Of a DNA stretch of 64,000 bases, positions 9,904 through 18,065 are shown piece by piece. Location: positions 2,852,001 through 2,916,000 of the forward strand of contig NZ_CP047349.1 in the NCBI RefSeq assembly GCF_011045835.1. Reading direction: 5' to 3'. This DNA is from Proteus terrae subsp. cibarius (GTDB lineage Bacteria > Pseudomonadota > Gammaproteobacteria > Enterobacterales > Enterobacteriaceae). How positions within the stretch are numbered: the first letter of the stretch is position 1; each line of letters begins with the position of its first letter. A model generated the notes under the pieces. It made no database searches and was not told the origin of the DNA. It was given only the letters and a program-made list of their open reading frames with translations. The translations under genes and the position numbers were made by a program.

Positions 9904-10431
9904 TTATTTTTTCTTTAATTCAATTTCTTCATCATAAAAACGCAATTTTACGGGTTCACCTTCTGCATCTTTAAAAATTAATCGCAATTTTATCGCTGTT
10001 TTACTTGGAATATTTACATCTTCCTGAATACCACCTAAATATGCTACAAAATCATCAGCATCTATAGCATAAATATTTTTCTTTTCATTTAAGTTTGTTA
10101 AACGGATAAGAGAGTCAGAGTTATTTTTAACAGCAAGAGTGACTAAATAATTATTTCCACCCGTAGACTCAACAGAAAGCACTCTAACTGTTGTGTATTT
10201 TTTCAGATTATCTTTATCATAAATAATGACTGCACCGTCTACACTGCTACCAGATTGACGTCCTTCGTCAATTCCATCCTTTAATCCAGATAGTGCATCT
10301 TTACTTACAATAGTTAAACTAGATGTGAAAGCTTTTACTCCCTCTTTTATTGTACTTGTTTCTTGGGTTTCTGCCGCAAATGCAGTTGATGAAAAAAGTA
10401 ATATTATGCCTACTAAATGTGTTTTCCTCAT
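9904..10431 (-). CDS. Exported protein of unknown function
   Basis: A 175-aa protein with a standard signal peptide (MRKTHLVGIILLFSSTAFAAE, cleavage after AFA). The mature part has a short helical segment followed by a beta-rich domain (VRVLSVESTGGNNYLVTLAVKNNSDSLIRL) like many small periplasmic proteins with an immunoglobulin-like fold. I do not recognise a named family. It is transcribed away from the L-amino acid deaminase terminator and appears to be a single-gene unit. Confidence 0.72.
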   Translation of the reverse strand: MRKTHLVGIILLFSSTAFAAETQETSTIKEGVKAFTSSLTIVSKDALSGLKDGIDEGRQSGSSVDGAVIIYDKDNLKKYTTVRVLSVESTGGNNYLVTLAVKNNSDSLIRLTNLNEKKNIYAIDADDFVAYLGGIQEDVNIPSKTAIKLRLIFKDAEGEPVKLRFYDEEIELKKK

Positions 10432-10590
10432 TATTTCCCACTTATCAAATTATGACTTAGTTATAAATATAAATTTATATTTCTTTCTATGATTAATGTA
10501 ATATAAATAAATCATAATCGTGAATTAGATATATCCTAAGTACAAAAACATGTTTTTTATTTAAATAATCGTTTTATAAAAAAATAAAAA

Positions 10591-10621
10591 GCCTGATTCC
10601 GATTAAATATCGAAATCAGGC
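10591..10621 (-). terminator. Rho-independent terminator of the amino acid deaminase gene
   Basis: Inverted repeat GCCTGATTCCGAT / ATCGAAATCAGGC with one mismatch. On the minus strand it is followed by a T-rich run (the complement of AAAAAATAAAAA at 10579-10590). It lies about 80 bp past the stop codon of the gene at 10700. Confidence 0.85.
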
Positions 10622-10699
10622 ATTATAAGCTACTTAATAAATACCCCCAATTTTATGGAGCCCCATCAAATTTGAAGGTTTTTTTCTAAACTAGATCGA

Positions 10700-12115
10700 T
10701 TAGAATCTGTAAAGGCTAAATGGTTTTGGATCTAAAACAGGTTTTTTACCAAGTAATAAATCAGCCGTTAACTCTGCTGATACTGGGCTTTCTGTCATAC
10801 CCCAGCCTGTTGCAGTATTAATCACTAAACCTGGGTACTCTTTAACTTCTGAAATAATTGGATTCTCATCTGGTGCGATAGCCATTGCACCACTCCATTG
10901 ATCAATTAATTTCGATTCTTTAAAGGCAGGGAATTCTGCTTTTAATTTTTCTAATGAAGCATTTAACTCAGGTAAATCAGGCAATGCAGTCATATTTCTA
11001 AATTGTTCAAACGGAGAAACTTCATCTAAGTTCCAATGTGTCGATTGCATAAATGAATTGATTAATTGTTCATTTAAAGAAATATGCACAGGGAAATCAG
11101 GTAGAGCTAATAATGGCAGATATTTATAACCGTAAGTGAAAGATTCTTTCACTACTGGTGCCACAATAACACGAGGAGAAGTTGCATAAGTACCATCAGC
11201 TTGTTCACGGAAGAAAATACCGCCCGGTAAAGCGACGTTACCACCCGGTGCTGTTGGTGAACCACTGATTAACTGTTGAGACTGATATGCAGGCAGGGTT
11301 GGAACATCAACATTGAGATTTTGCATAAATAGGCGTGACCAAACACCACCAGCAACAACAACTTGAGAAGTTTTAATTGCCCCTTTCTCTGTTACAACAT
11401 CAGAGATCACACCTGCTTGTGTTTCTAAGCCACGAGCCGCACATTGAGTGTAAATTCTAACGCCCATTTTTTTGGCGTATTCAGCCATAACGAAGGTTGC
11501 AACTTCTGGATCGAAGCTACCTGAATCTTCTTCAAAGCCTGCAATTTTCCAATCTGTTGTCGCGCCACGAAGACGTTGATTTAATTCAGCCCCTTCAATA
11601 ATTCTGGTTTTAAATGGAATATCTGAACCAACATTCTTACTTCTTTCATCAATCCATTTTCTTACGTTAACTAAATCTTCTTCATCAAGAGGAACTTCAA
11701 CGCGACCTTGTGTACGATAAGTAGTATCAACACCTACTTTTGCATTCATTTCACGCCAGCGATGTTTGCCCAAATGGTGTAATAAGAACGTTTCATCAGG
11801 CATTTTATAGCTAATCGCTTGACCATAGAATCTTGAAGATTGCTCACCAGCGATGTTACCTTTCTCAACGATCACAACAGATAAACCACGTTCTACAAGA
11901 TTAATCGCTGTCATAATACCAAGAATACCAGCGCCAATAACAACAACATCAGCTTGTTTTGGTAAAGCGCCTTCAGTACCTTCAACAAAGCCATGTCTTG
12001 GCGTACCCGGAACAAAACGCCCTTCGCGAGTTAACATTGGTGTCAAAATACCCGCACCAGCAGCGACAGCCACTACTGTTCCACCAATGATAAATTTTCT
12101 TCTAGATATCGCCAT
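10700..12115 (-). CDS. Membrane-bound L-amino acid deaminase (FAD)
   Basis: A 471-aa flavoprotein that oxidatively deaminates L-amino acids to 2-oxo acids and ammonia, passing electrons to the respiratory chain rather than to oxygen. The N-terminus has a twin-arginine motif (SRRKF, residues 4-8) and a hydrophobic anchor (about 9-24). The FAD-binding Rossmann motif is VVVIGAGILGIMTAINLVERG (about 57-77) and the C-terminal FAD motif is YPGLVINTATGWGMTESP. The sequence is, from memory, nearly identical to the Proteus vulgaris deaminase used in structural work, which supports a Proteus host. An AAGGAACG ribosome site precedes the ATG. No other deaminase gene is in the window. Confidence 0.93.
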   Translation of the reverse strand: MAISRRKFIIGGTVVAVAAGAGILTPMLTREGRFVPGTPRHGFVEGTEGALPKQADVVVIGAGILGIMTAINLVERGLSVVIVEKGNIAGEQSSRFYGQAISYKMPDETFLLHHLGKHRWREMNAKVGVDTTYRTQGRVEVPLDEEDLVNVRKWIDERSKNVGSDIPFKTRIIEGAELNQRLRGATTDWKIAGFEEDSGSFDPEVATFVMAEYAKKMGVRIYTQCAARGLETQAGVISDVVTEKGAIKTSQVVVAGGVWSRLFMQNLNVDVPTLPAYQSQQLISGSPTAPGGNVALPGGIFFREQADGTYATSPRVIVAPVVKESFTYGYKYLPLLALPDFPVHISLNEQLINSFMQSTHWNLDEVSPFEQFRNMTALPDLPELNASLEKLKAEFPAFKESKLIDQWSGAMAIAPDENPIISEVKEYPGLVINTATGWGMTESPVSAELTADLLLGKKPVLDPKPFSLYRF

Positions 12116-12606
12116 TTTACACGTTCCTTTTACTCAATGAATTATTAGCATTAAAACAATAACGATATCTTATTTCATTTGTAAACTATTAGTAAAGTAT
12201 TTGTAAATCTTTTCATCTATTTTTTTCTTGAAAGTCCGTACTATTTAATTTACTTATACAAAGAAGGGGATTAATTATCATTTTGTTTTTTATCGATTAT
12301 TTAAGTGTATTAAGTAAAATAAAAGCATATCAAACTAGTTGTTTTCTTGGTTTTTTCATCAAAATATAAAATTTTTCACTATTAAAGACCTACAAACCTT
12401 TTGTTAAACATCAATTGATTACACATTTAAATTACAAATAAACAAGCTGGGTAAAATAAATTGATTAACAAATAATCCACAAAATCACTGATGTTACTAA
12501 AACAATAAGTTGAGTACATAACAAGGGACTGGTTATTCGAGAGTGACTCAGAAGAAAATAAGGAGCAAAAGAATGGCTAATATTAACTAAAACACTAAAC
12601 AACCCA
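12116..12606. other. Intergenic region upstream of the deaminase gene
   Basis: About 490 bp, AT-rich, between two minus-strand genes. The part nearest 12115 should hold the deaminase promoter. I see no open reading frame with a good ribosome site and no RNA gene. Confidence 0.5.
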
Positions 12607-13026
12607 CTAATATAAAAAATAATTTTCAGAATAAGTTATATGCAAACAATTATCATATTTATAAACCTCAAGATATTGTTCACTATCTCTTACTTTTGAA
12701 TTTCCATAATAAACTGGAAAATCTAATTTATCGGTATACTCTCTTAATTGTTGATATGCCTTATTCCAATCATTAATAAAACAAAATGTCACACTGCCAT
12801 CTCTAAATCCTCTATCAATAATTCCATCACTAGTAAAAAAATAATCATTTGATATTCTAGGTACTGATTTAATCACAGAGGAAGTATTAAGATAATAAGA
12901 AAAGATGTTATATTCAGTGTAGGTGTAACCTCTTTCTTTTGTATTTTTAATATCTTTTAATATCCAAAAAATAAGAATGGAAAATAAAATCAGTAGAAAT
13001 AATGTAATCCAATATCCTTTTTTCAT
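12607..13026 (-). CDS. Small membrane-anchored hypothetical protein
   Basis: A 139-aa protein with one N-terminal transmembrane helix (WITLFLLILFSILIFWIL, about residues 6-23) followed by a Tyr-rich soluble domain that would face the periplasm. An AGGAAG ribosome site lies upstream of the ATG. No known family recognised. Two Cys (FCFIND and DNCLHIT) are present in the soluble part. Confidence 0.65.
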   Translation of the reverse strand: MKKGYWITLFLLILFSILIFWILKDIKNTKERGYTYTEYNIFSYYLNTSSVIKSVPRISNDYFFTSDGIIDRGFRDGSVTFCFINDWNKAYQQLREYTDKLDFPVYYGNSKVRDSEQYLEVYKYDNCLHITYSENYFLY

Positions 13027-13225
13027 ATTTTCTTCCTACTGTCTTGGTATTCTTAATATTCTATTTAAAACCTTATCACAGTAGCTCTATAAATACTGAA
13101 ATACTGTGGCTTTTTGTGCTTAAACAGAATTGTATTCTCTAAATACATTGAACGATAACGATCAAGAATATAAATTCTATCAAAACGCATATCTCATTGA
13201 ATGGATGTAAGATCACTAAATTTAT

Positions 13226-13720
13226 ATGAAAAATAAAATACTCGTTAGTGCTTGCCTGATGGGATTTAAGGTTCGTTATAACGGCACAGAAAAAGCACGA
13301 TTAAATACAGTACTTAAACAATGGCAACAAGAGCAACGATTAGTGATCCACTGCCCTGAACTTGCAGCTGGGTTACCAACGCCCAGAGCCTCAGCTGAAA
13401 TATTAGGATCTGATGGTTATCAAGTTATGCAAAATAACGCAAAAGTGATTGAAAACACGGGTAATGATGTTACTGCACATTACCAACTTGCAGCATGGCT
13501 TGCTTTGCTCACAGCTTTAGATTCTAACTGTATCGTTGCCCTATTAACCGATAAAAGCCCAACCTGTGGTAGCCAATATATCTACGATGGCAATTTTTCT
13601 GGTGTGACAAAGCAAGGTGAAGGTGTTGCAACAACCTTATTACGTCAACATGGTATAAAGGTATTTTCTGAAAATCAGTTGGATGAATTAATTGGTTGGA
13701 TGGATGGAAAACAGGGATAA
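13226..13720 (+). CDS. DUF523 family protein
   Basis: A 164-aa protein matching the DUF523 family: N-terminal ILVSACLMGFKVRYNG, the HCPELAAGLPTPRASAEI block, and the LLTDKSPTCGSQYIYDG motif containing the conserved Ser-Pro-x-Cys-Gly. The function of the family is not established; conserved cysteines suggest metal or cluster binding. It appears to be a single gene with its own promoter upstream. Confidence 0.88.
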   Translation: MKNKILVSACLMGFKVRYNGTEKARLNTVLKQWQQEQRLVIHCPELAAGLPTPRASAEILGSDGYQVMQNNAKVIENTGNDVTAHYQLAAWLALLTALDSNCIVALLTDKSPTCGSQYIYDGNFSGVTKQGEGVATTLLRQHGIKVFSENQLDELIGWMDGKQG

Positions 13721-14101
13721 AGAAAACACTATTTTATGATAAAAATCTGAATAGCTAATAGCTTTAATCAAATAACCATTTGAAAAACATTAAGTTATTC
13801 TTATCGAATACGGATCGTCATCCATCGTTTCAAACAGGCTCTGCAAAATGGAGTCTTCCATTCTCGCTAACCTCCAATTAACTCATATTATTCTTAATTA
13901 ACACTCTTATTTCGTCATTAACAAACAAAAATACTACTAAATACTAATGTAATTTATCTAATTATTTGATTTAGGTAAAACGGTTTAAATCTTTTAATAA
14001 ATAAAAATTAATAGGTAACAGCTATTAATAATCTATTTTTGATCGTTCATATCGATCTTTAAGTGTTTTTACGGTAATCTCTTTTAAAAAGAGGGATTAA
14101 T
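13721..14101. other. Intergenic region between the DUF523 and MrpJ-like genes
   Basis: About 380 bp. A short GC-richer piece (13808-13875) interrupts otherwise AT-rich DNA, but I see no ORF or clear RNA structure there. The promoter of the 14102 gene is expected in the last 100 bp. Confidence 0.45.
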
Positions 14102-14410
14102 ATGAGTTCAATTAATATTGTTGTAGGTCAGAGAATTAAACAGAAAAGAAAGCAACTAAAAATAACAGGTATCGAGATGGCAAGAAGGCTTGGTATCAGT
14201 CAGCAACACTATTCGCGTTTGGAAAATGGGCATCTTAAGATAACCGTCGATCAGCTTATTGCTATTGCTTTAATATTAGGAATATCGCCACAAAGTTTGT
14301 TGATTACACCCGAAATAATGTCACCAATGCTAAATGCTTGGGCTGAAACAACTTTGTCATCAAATGAGATTGTTGTTTCAAGAAATAAGAAACGCCGTAA
14401 TCTTAGATAA
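14102..14410 (+). CDS. MrpJ-like XRE-family regulator
   Basis: A 102-aa Cro/CI-type helix-turn-helix protein (about residues 8-62: GQRIKQKRKQLKITGIEMARRLGISQQHYSRLENG). The SQQHYSRLENG recognition-helix region is typical of MrpJ-family fimbrial regulators, which repress motility genes in Proteus. It is clearly a paralogue of the protein encoded at 9091-9384. A GAGGG ribosome site precedes the ATG. No fimbrial operon is adjacent. Confidence 0.85.
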   Translation: MSSINIVVGQRIKQKRKQLKITGIEMARRLGISQQHYSRLENGHLKITVDQLIAIALILGISPQSLLITPEIMSPMLNAWAETTLSSNEIVVSRNKKRRNLR

Positions 14411-14555
14411 GAATGCAATAATATTGTTTAACGCTATCTAACTTAATATTTAAACTACTTTAGTTAAAAAAATCGTAATTTTTTATCTTTTTTTATTTTA
14501 AAAAATTTCATCTATTTATAAAATCAATCGCTTGATTTGTTGTTAAAATAAATAA

Positions 14556-15095
14556 TCAATTGTTAATATCTTTCGGAATTGAATATTTTAATCGAAATTC
14601 TGGAGCATTAGATAATTTTCGATTAGATCCTTTCATCAAATAAGCCGCTATTTCTTCTGATGATAAATCATCGACCTCTTCAATATTAAAATACTCATCT
14701 GGCCAATAAATAAGATCTGAAGAAAAGGATTTGAAGTTTGCTTTGAGTAACTTCATTGCATAGGAATGTTCAGATTCACTGCCTTCAGCTAAACATATAA
14801 AATCAATAATATTAATTAACTCTTCATAAGTCAGGTCATCTAAATATTTGACCTGATTAAACGCCATTTTTGTAAACTCTTTTGCGCTTGTCCAAGAATT
14901 ATAATCACGAAAATCTGAAAATTCACAAGGTGTTACTACTTGTGTGTTCCAATTTTTCATCATGGTTTTAATATCAGGATCGTCTTCAGTTGCACCATTA
15001 TCAATTTTATTAGTTATCTTCCGTAGTAAATCGATCAACTCATTAAGTTTAGCTTTACTTCTTTTTATTGGTTTCAATCTGTTAGGTAAAGGCAT
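14556..15095 (-). CDS. Hypothetical cytoplasmic protein
   Basis: A 179-aa acidic, mostly helical protein without signal peptide or membrane segment. Notable stretch: FSDFRDYNSWTSAKEFTKMAFNQVKYLDDLTYEELINIIDFICLAEGSE. Size, acidity and helical content resemble small toxin-immunity proteins, but no toxin gene is adjacent and I cannot assign a family. A TGGAA ribosome site precedes the ATG. Confidence 0.62.
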   Translation of the reverse strand: MPLPNRLKPIKRSKAKLNELIDLLRKITNKIDNGATEDDPDIKTMMKNWNTQVVTPCEFSDFRDYNSWTSAKEFTKMAFNQVKYLDDLTYEELINIIDFICLAEGSESEHSYAMKLLKANFKSFSSDLIYWPDEYFNIEEVDDLSSEEIAAYLMKGSNRKLSNAPEFRLKYSIPKDINN

Positions 15096-15344
15096 ATTTT
15101 ATTCCATTTATACTTTTTTTATTGAATTAGTATATCTTAATATGGTTTTTATTAGCTATTCTTTAACTGTTTAGTTTAACCTATTATTATTTAATCCTCT
15201 ATTCCAACTATTTTTCTCTAAAATATTTTTACTATTTAAATATTACATTCCGTTATTAGTATATCTATTAATTACATCTCATATCAGTAAAATAGAGATT
15301 AATTAAATCAACATTCCATTAATAATACCACAAAGAATAAGGAG

Positions 15345-15560
15345 ATGGAAAATATAGAAATGGTAATTTTATTACAGATAATGAAATATCGACTAGAAAA
15401 AACAAACGCATTATTGCTGAACGGATTAATGAGGCAGGCTAGAAGGTATGCTCACTTAGCACCCAATCATTTAACTGAACATGCAAAGCAAATAGACACC
15501 ATTTTCGGAACTTGCGTCCCAAATACGTCCCACTTAAGAAAAGTAGATAATTTTAAATGA
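15345..15560 (+). pseudogene. Remnant of a phage-type tyrosine integrase (C-terminal end)
   Basis: The 71-codon frame ends [34 protein letters not shown], which is the C-terminal end of phage-type tyrosine recombinases; the Tyr in RRYAHL aligns with the catalytic nucleophile. The first 30 residues do not look like integrase and the Arg-His-x-x-Arg box is missing, so this is a decayed 3' fragment. It stops 18 bp before the left attachment repeat of the island, the place where an older element would have ended. Confidence 0.7.
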
Positions 15561-15578
15561 TGGTAACTCATTGAGTTT

Positions 15579-15603
15579 AAATGGTACCCCTACAGGATTC
15601 GAA
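15579..15603 (+). repeat. attL of the outer island (copy of tRNA-Arg 3' end)
   Basis: Reads AAATGGTAC then CCCTACAGGATTCGAA, matching the 3' end of the tRNA-Arg gene at 48814-48839 except for one missing G between the two blocks. A direct repeat of a tRNA 3' end 33.2 kb from the tRNA itself, with a P4-type integrase beside the tRNA, marks the left boundary of an integrated island. Confidence 0.88.
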
Positions 15604-15658
15604 TATATTCAGTAATAATATTGATATTACTCATTTTTATTAAATTCGAAAAACTAAA

Positions 15659-15680
15659 GAGCCCCCAATTGAGCCCCCAA
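15659..15680 (+). repeat. Outer-island arm-type repeats, left end
   Basis: Two AGCCCCCA copies starting 12 bp apart (15660 and 15672). The same pair with the same 12-bp spacing is at 48673 and 48685 next to the outer integrase gene. Paired repeats near both ends of an integrase-driven element are expected for integrase arm-binding sites. Confidence 0.72.
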
Positions 15681-15801
15681 AAGTTTTTCTTAAAATTCTA
15701 AGATAGTAAGTTAATTAAAATACGATCAAACAGAAACTCCACTCCTTGAAAAAATAATCAATTAAAATCATTTAGTTAAAAACAAAGCTTATTGAAAATT
15801 T

Positions 15802-15812
15802 CGAAGGCCGGA
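15802..15812 (+). repeat. Inner-island attachment core, left
   Basis: CGAAGGCCGGA, identical to 47402-47412, exactly 31,600 bp away. To its right the sequence continues CTCGCAC. Joining the island-side halves of both copies gives TGGTGCCGAAGGCCGGACTC and one further G, which matches the 3' end of a leuX-type tRNA-Leu gene read on the opposite strand. This supports it as attL of an inner element. Confidence 0.75.
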
Positions 15813-15871
15813 CTCGCACATAATACTTAACCTCATGATTTAAATTAAAATATAAAAGTATGAATTTATTT

Positions 15872-15893
15872 ATACCAACGCATGTACCAACAG
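15872..15893 (+). repeat. Inner-island arm-type repeats, left end
   Basis: Two TACCAAC copies starting 12 bp apart (15873 and 15885). A near-identical block with the same spacing is at 47252-47273 beside the inner integrase gene. Confidence 0.7.
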
Positions 15894-16132
15894 ATGAAAT
15901 TCTTACTTTTTCTGATGGTTACCTAATACAAGTAATCGTGATGCTGGTGGTTCTGTATAAGGTATCAGATATTAGTGTCTGTGTAACATCAATATATTCT
16001 CTCCTTCTCGAATACTAAAAAAGATTAACCTGGTCTTTATCGGTAGATAACCCAGAAAAATAAAAAGAAACTGTAGCTAATATAATTTTTCTTGCGAAGA
16101 GAATAATTTCTAAAACAGGCTAACGGTCCACT

Positions 16133-16149
16133 TTGAGCGAGGAGCGGAC
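16133..16149 (+). repeat. 17-bp repeat flanking the Shedu-like gene, left copy
   Basis: TTGAGCGAGGAGCGGAC, matched at 15 of 17 positions by 17290-17306 in the same orientation, 1157 bp away. The surrounding GTCCaCT ... AGcGGAC pairs make a small hairpin. Confidence 0.5.
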
Positions 16150-16400
16150 TTTAGTCTAAAATAGCGATTCATACTCTATGCATCATTTTTATTATATCTG
16201 TCCCAGATATTCGACTTTTGTTCTGGCGTATAATAAATGCATATTCTTCTTTTCAAGGTAACGTCCCCTTCATTAAGGATAACGTGGCATCGACTCGTTG
16301 AACTCACAGCAAAAAGCAGACATTGATTTTTTATTTTGTTGGATGACGTCCCCATAAATTCGCTATAATAAATCGTTATAATTCTCAGGATTACTTCATA

Positions 16401-17186
16401 ATGACAACTATTGATGAAACTTTGATTGCTAACTTTAAGGCTTTGCTTGATGACCCAGCCCCACAGGGACGTCAAAAGGAACAGGTGGTTCAGGATTTTT
16501 TGGAACAACATACAATGTTGATTCCCACTCCAAATCTCTTGAATCACCGGTTACATTTTCAATCAATAATCACCAAATTTCCCCTCGGCACGGAAATTAC
16601 CACTGATTACATCTATATAACTAAAAGTTCTGACGTGTGGCGTATAACCCTCGTAGAGCTTGAATCTCCAGATAAAAACATATTTACAAGCGATACTAAA
16701 AAAGCAATTATATCCGCTGAATTCAACGCAGCACTTAGTCAGGTAAGAAGTTGGAAACACTTTATTGAAGAAAATAAATCTGAGGTAATTCGTCATATAG
16801 AGCCATTGTTAAGACCACTTGCTATGTTACGAAATCCAATTGAGTTTGATTATCAAATGATAATTGGTCGTTCCGAAAACAAGAATTTTACACGAGGTAG
16901 AAAACAGCATTTTCGTGGATTAATCGATGAAACAGGGATAGATATCATAACCTACGACCAACTTATTGACTATTATAACACGCCAAAACTCGTGCTCCGC
17001 CTTACAGGCCATCAATTTGCTTTCAAATATATGAGTTTTGAACCTACACAAATCTTCGCATATGTAGGTCCAGATAGTCTCTCGTTGTCGAGTGACCAGA
17101 TTACATTTTTGAAAAACTCCGGTTATGAAATGGAAAAATGGAGTAGGGGTGACTTACTAACATTTAACGTGAAATTTGCAAAATGA
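16401..17186 (+). CDS. Shedu-type (DUF4263) nuclease-like defence protein
   Basis: A 261-aa protein with a C-terminal-half pattern of the Shedu/DUF4263 family: WRITLVELESPDKNIFT followed by FNAALSQVRSWKHFIEEN and a later YQMIIGRS. In this PD-(D/E)xK-like fold the VELESP strand holds the acidic metal ligand. Shedu proteins degrade phage DNA as single-gene defence systems. An AGGA ribosome site lies upstream. The gene sits at the left edge of the inner island and is flanked by two similar 17-bp repeats (16133 and 17290), suggesting insertion as a unit. The family call is by recognition of the motif pattern only. Confidence 0.72.
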   Translation: MTTIDETLIANFKALLDDPAPQGRQKEQVVQDFLEQHTMLIPTPNLLNHRLHFQSIITKFPLGTEITTDYIYITKSSDVWRITLVELESPDKNIFTSDTKKAIISAEFNAALSQVRSWKHFIEENKSEVIRHIEPLLRPLAMLRNPIEFDYQMIIGRSENKNFTRGRKQHFRGLIDETGIDIITYDQLIDYYNTPKLVLRLTGHQFAFKYMSFEPTQIFAYVGPDSLSLSSDQITFLKNSGYEMEKWSRGDLLTFNVKFAK

Positions 17187-17289
17187 CTTATGATCGTGAG
17201 TTAAATAGCCGTAGTTTTTTTGATTTTGGTTAAATGTTTCACGGTGTAGTACGCATAATCAACCTCTTGTTAAATGGACGGTGTCTCAT

Positions 17290-17306
17290 TTGAGCGATGA
17301 ACGGAC
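17290..17306 (+). repeat. 17-bp repeat flanking the Shedu-like gene, right copy
   Basis: TTGAGCGATGAACGGAC, the partner of the copy at 16133-16149. It lies 104 bp past the stop of the Shedu-like gene. Confidence 0.5.
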
Positions 17307-17465
17307 GCTCTAACTGCTCATTTTTCGGCGATGACTTTGCAAGTTTCTCGTATAGTCAGGAAAACGAGCGATTGGGTCGTTTTTATCCTATATTAAAATC
17401 AAAATTTCAACGTAACACATTGTCATCACTTTTATTTATGAATGATGATACAAATAGTGTTATAG

Positions 17466-17741
17466 GTAAATCGAGGCGAACTCTGGCAGGAAATCGAACC
17501 AATCGTTCGATATTCAATTGTTGAACTAAGCCGCTACGCGGAGATCACCAACCTCACCATTTCCACCACACTTATCTTTGGGTATTCCACTTATCCGGTG
17601 GTAAACATGGATCCACTGATAGAACAAGTAAGACCCGAAGTCGACAATTTAGGGTATTCAGAATGCACCGCTAAAAGCTACTGTGAACACTTGCAAAAAC
17701 TGAGTCGTTACATCAACATCCACAGGCTGATACACGACTGA
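17466..17741 (+). pseudogene. Open fragment without a good start, possible gene remnant
   Basis: A continuous frame that reads GELWQEIEPIVRYSIVE then LSRYAEITNLT and ends ECTAKSYCEHLQKLSRYINIHRL before TGA at 17739. The only ATG (17607) would give 44 aa. The end could be read as the N-terminal part of a recombinase SAM-like domain, but this is weak. No family is assigned with confidence. Confidence 0.3.
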
Positions 17742-18065
17742 GTTAGCAGCGCCAACGCGCAATGAGTTAACCTAATTGAAAGGATTGGGATGAGGTATGC
17801 TTCGCGTTATAAAAAAGGTTGCTTACAGACCCTGAATTGGCTGTAATGGAAACAGAAAAATTACGACTGAACGATGCTGGGAAGCGCAAATAAGGCAAAG
17901 GATTTAGTAAACCAACCCGTTGCCAATCATGCTTAAAAAAAGTTCCCATAGCATAAACTACACCAGGCTACGTGCAGGTGGCCTCTCAGTTCAACAAGCG
18001 ATTATGTGACAAAAATAACGTGTCACATAAATACTAAAACGTTATATTTTTGAGGATGTATCATC

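Larger units (their letters stand above)
15604..16400. other. Left island end: arm sites, inner attachment core, leader DNA
   Basis: No gene is supported here. It contains the outer arm repeats (15659-15680), the inner attachment core (15802-15812), the inner arm repeats (15872-15893), and a hairpin-like GGTCCACTTTGAGCGAGG / AGCGGAC element near 16126-16149. The last 60 bp hold the likely promoter (TATAATAAA-like) and an AGGA ribosome site for the gene at 16401. Confidence 0.6.
17187..18065. other. Gene-poor region with a decayed ORF
   Basis: About 880 bp between the Shedu-like gene and the gene at 18066. It holds the second TTGAGCGATGAACGGAC repeat (17290-17306) and a decayed frame (17466-17741). 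The rest has short frames without ribosome sites and looks like degraded DNA. Confidence 0.5.

Noticed and set aside
16176..16547. 123-aa minus-strand frame upstream of and overlapping the Shedu-like gene
   Set aside because: It overlaps the coding start of a clear gene, has no family pattern and no ribosome site.
17297..17524. 75-aa plus-strand frame
   Set aside because: No ribosome site, Ser/Arg-rich random composition, lies in decayed DNA with the repeat copy.
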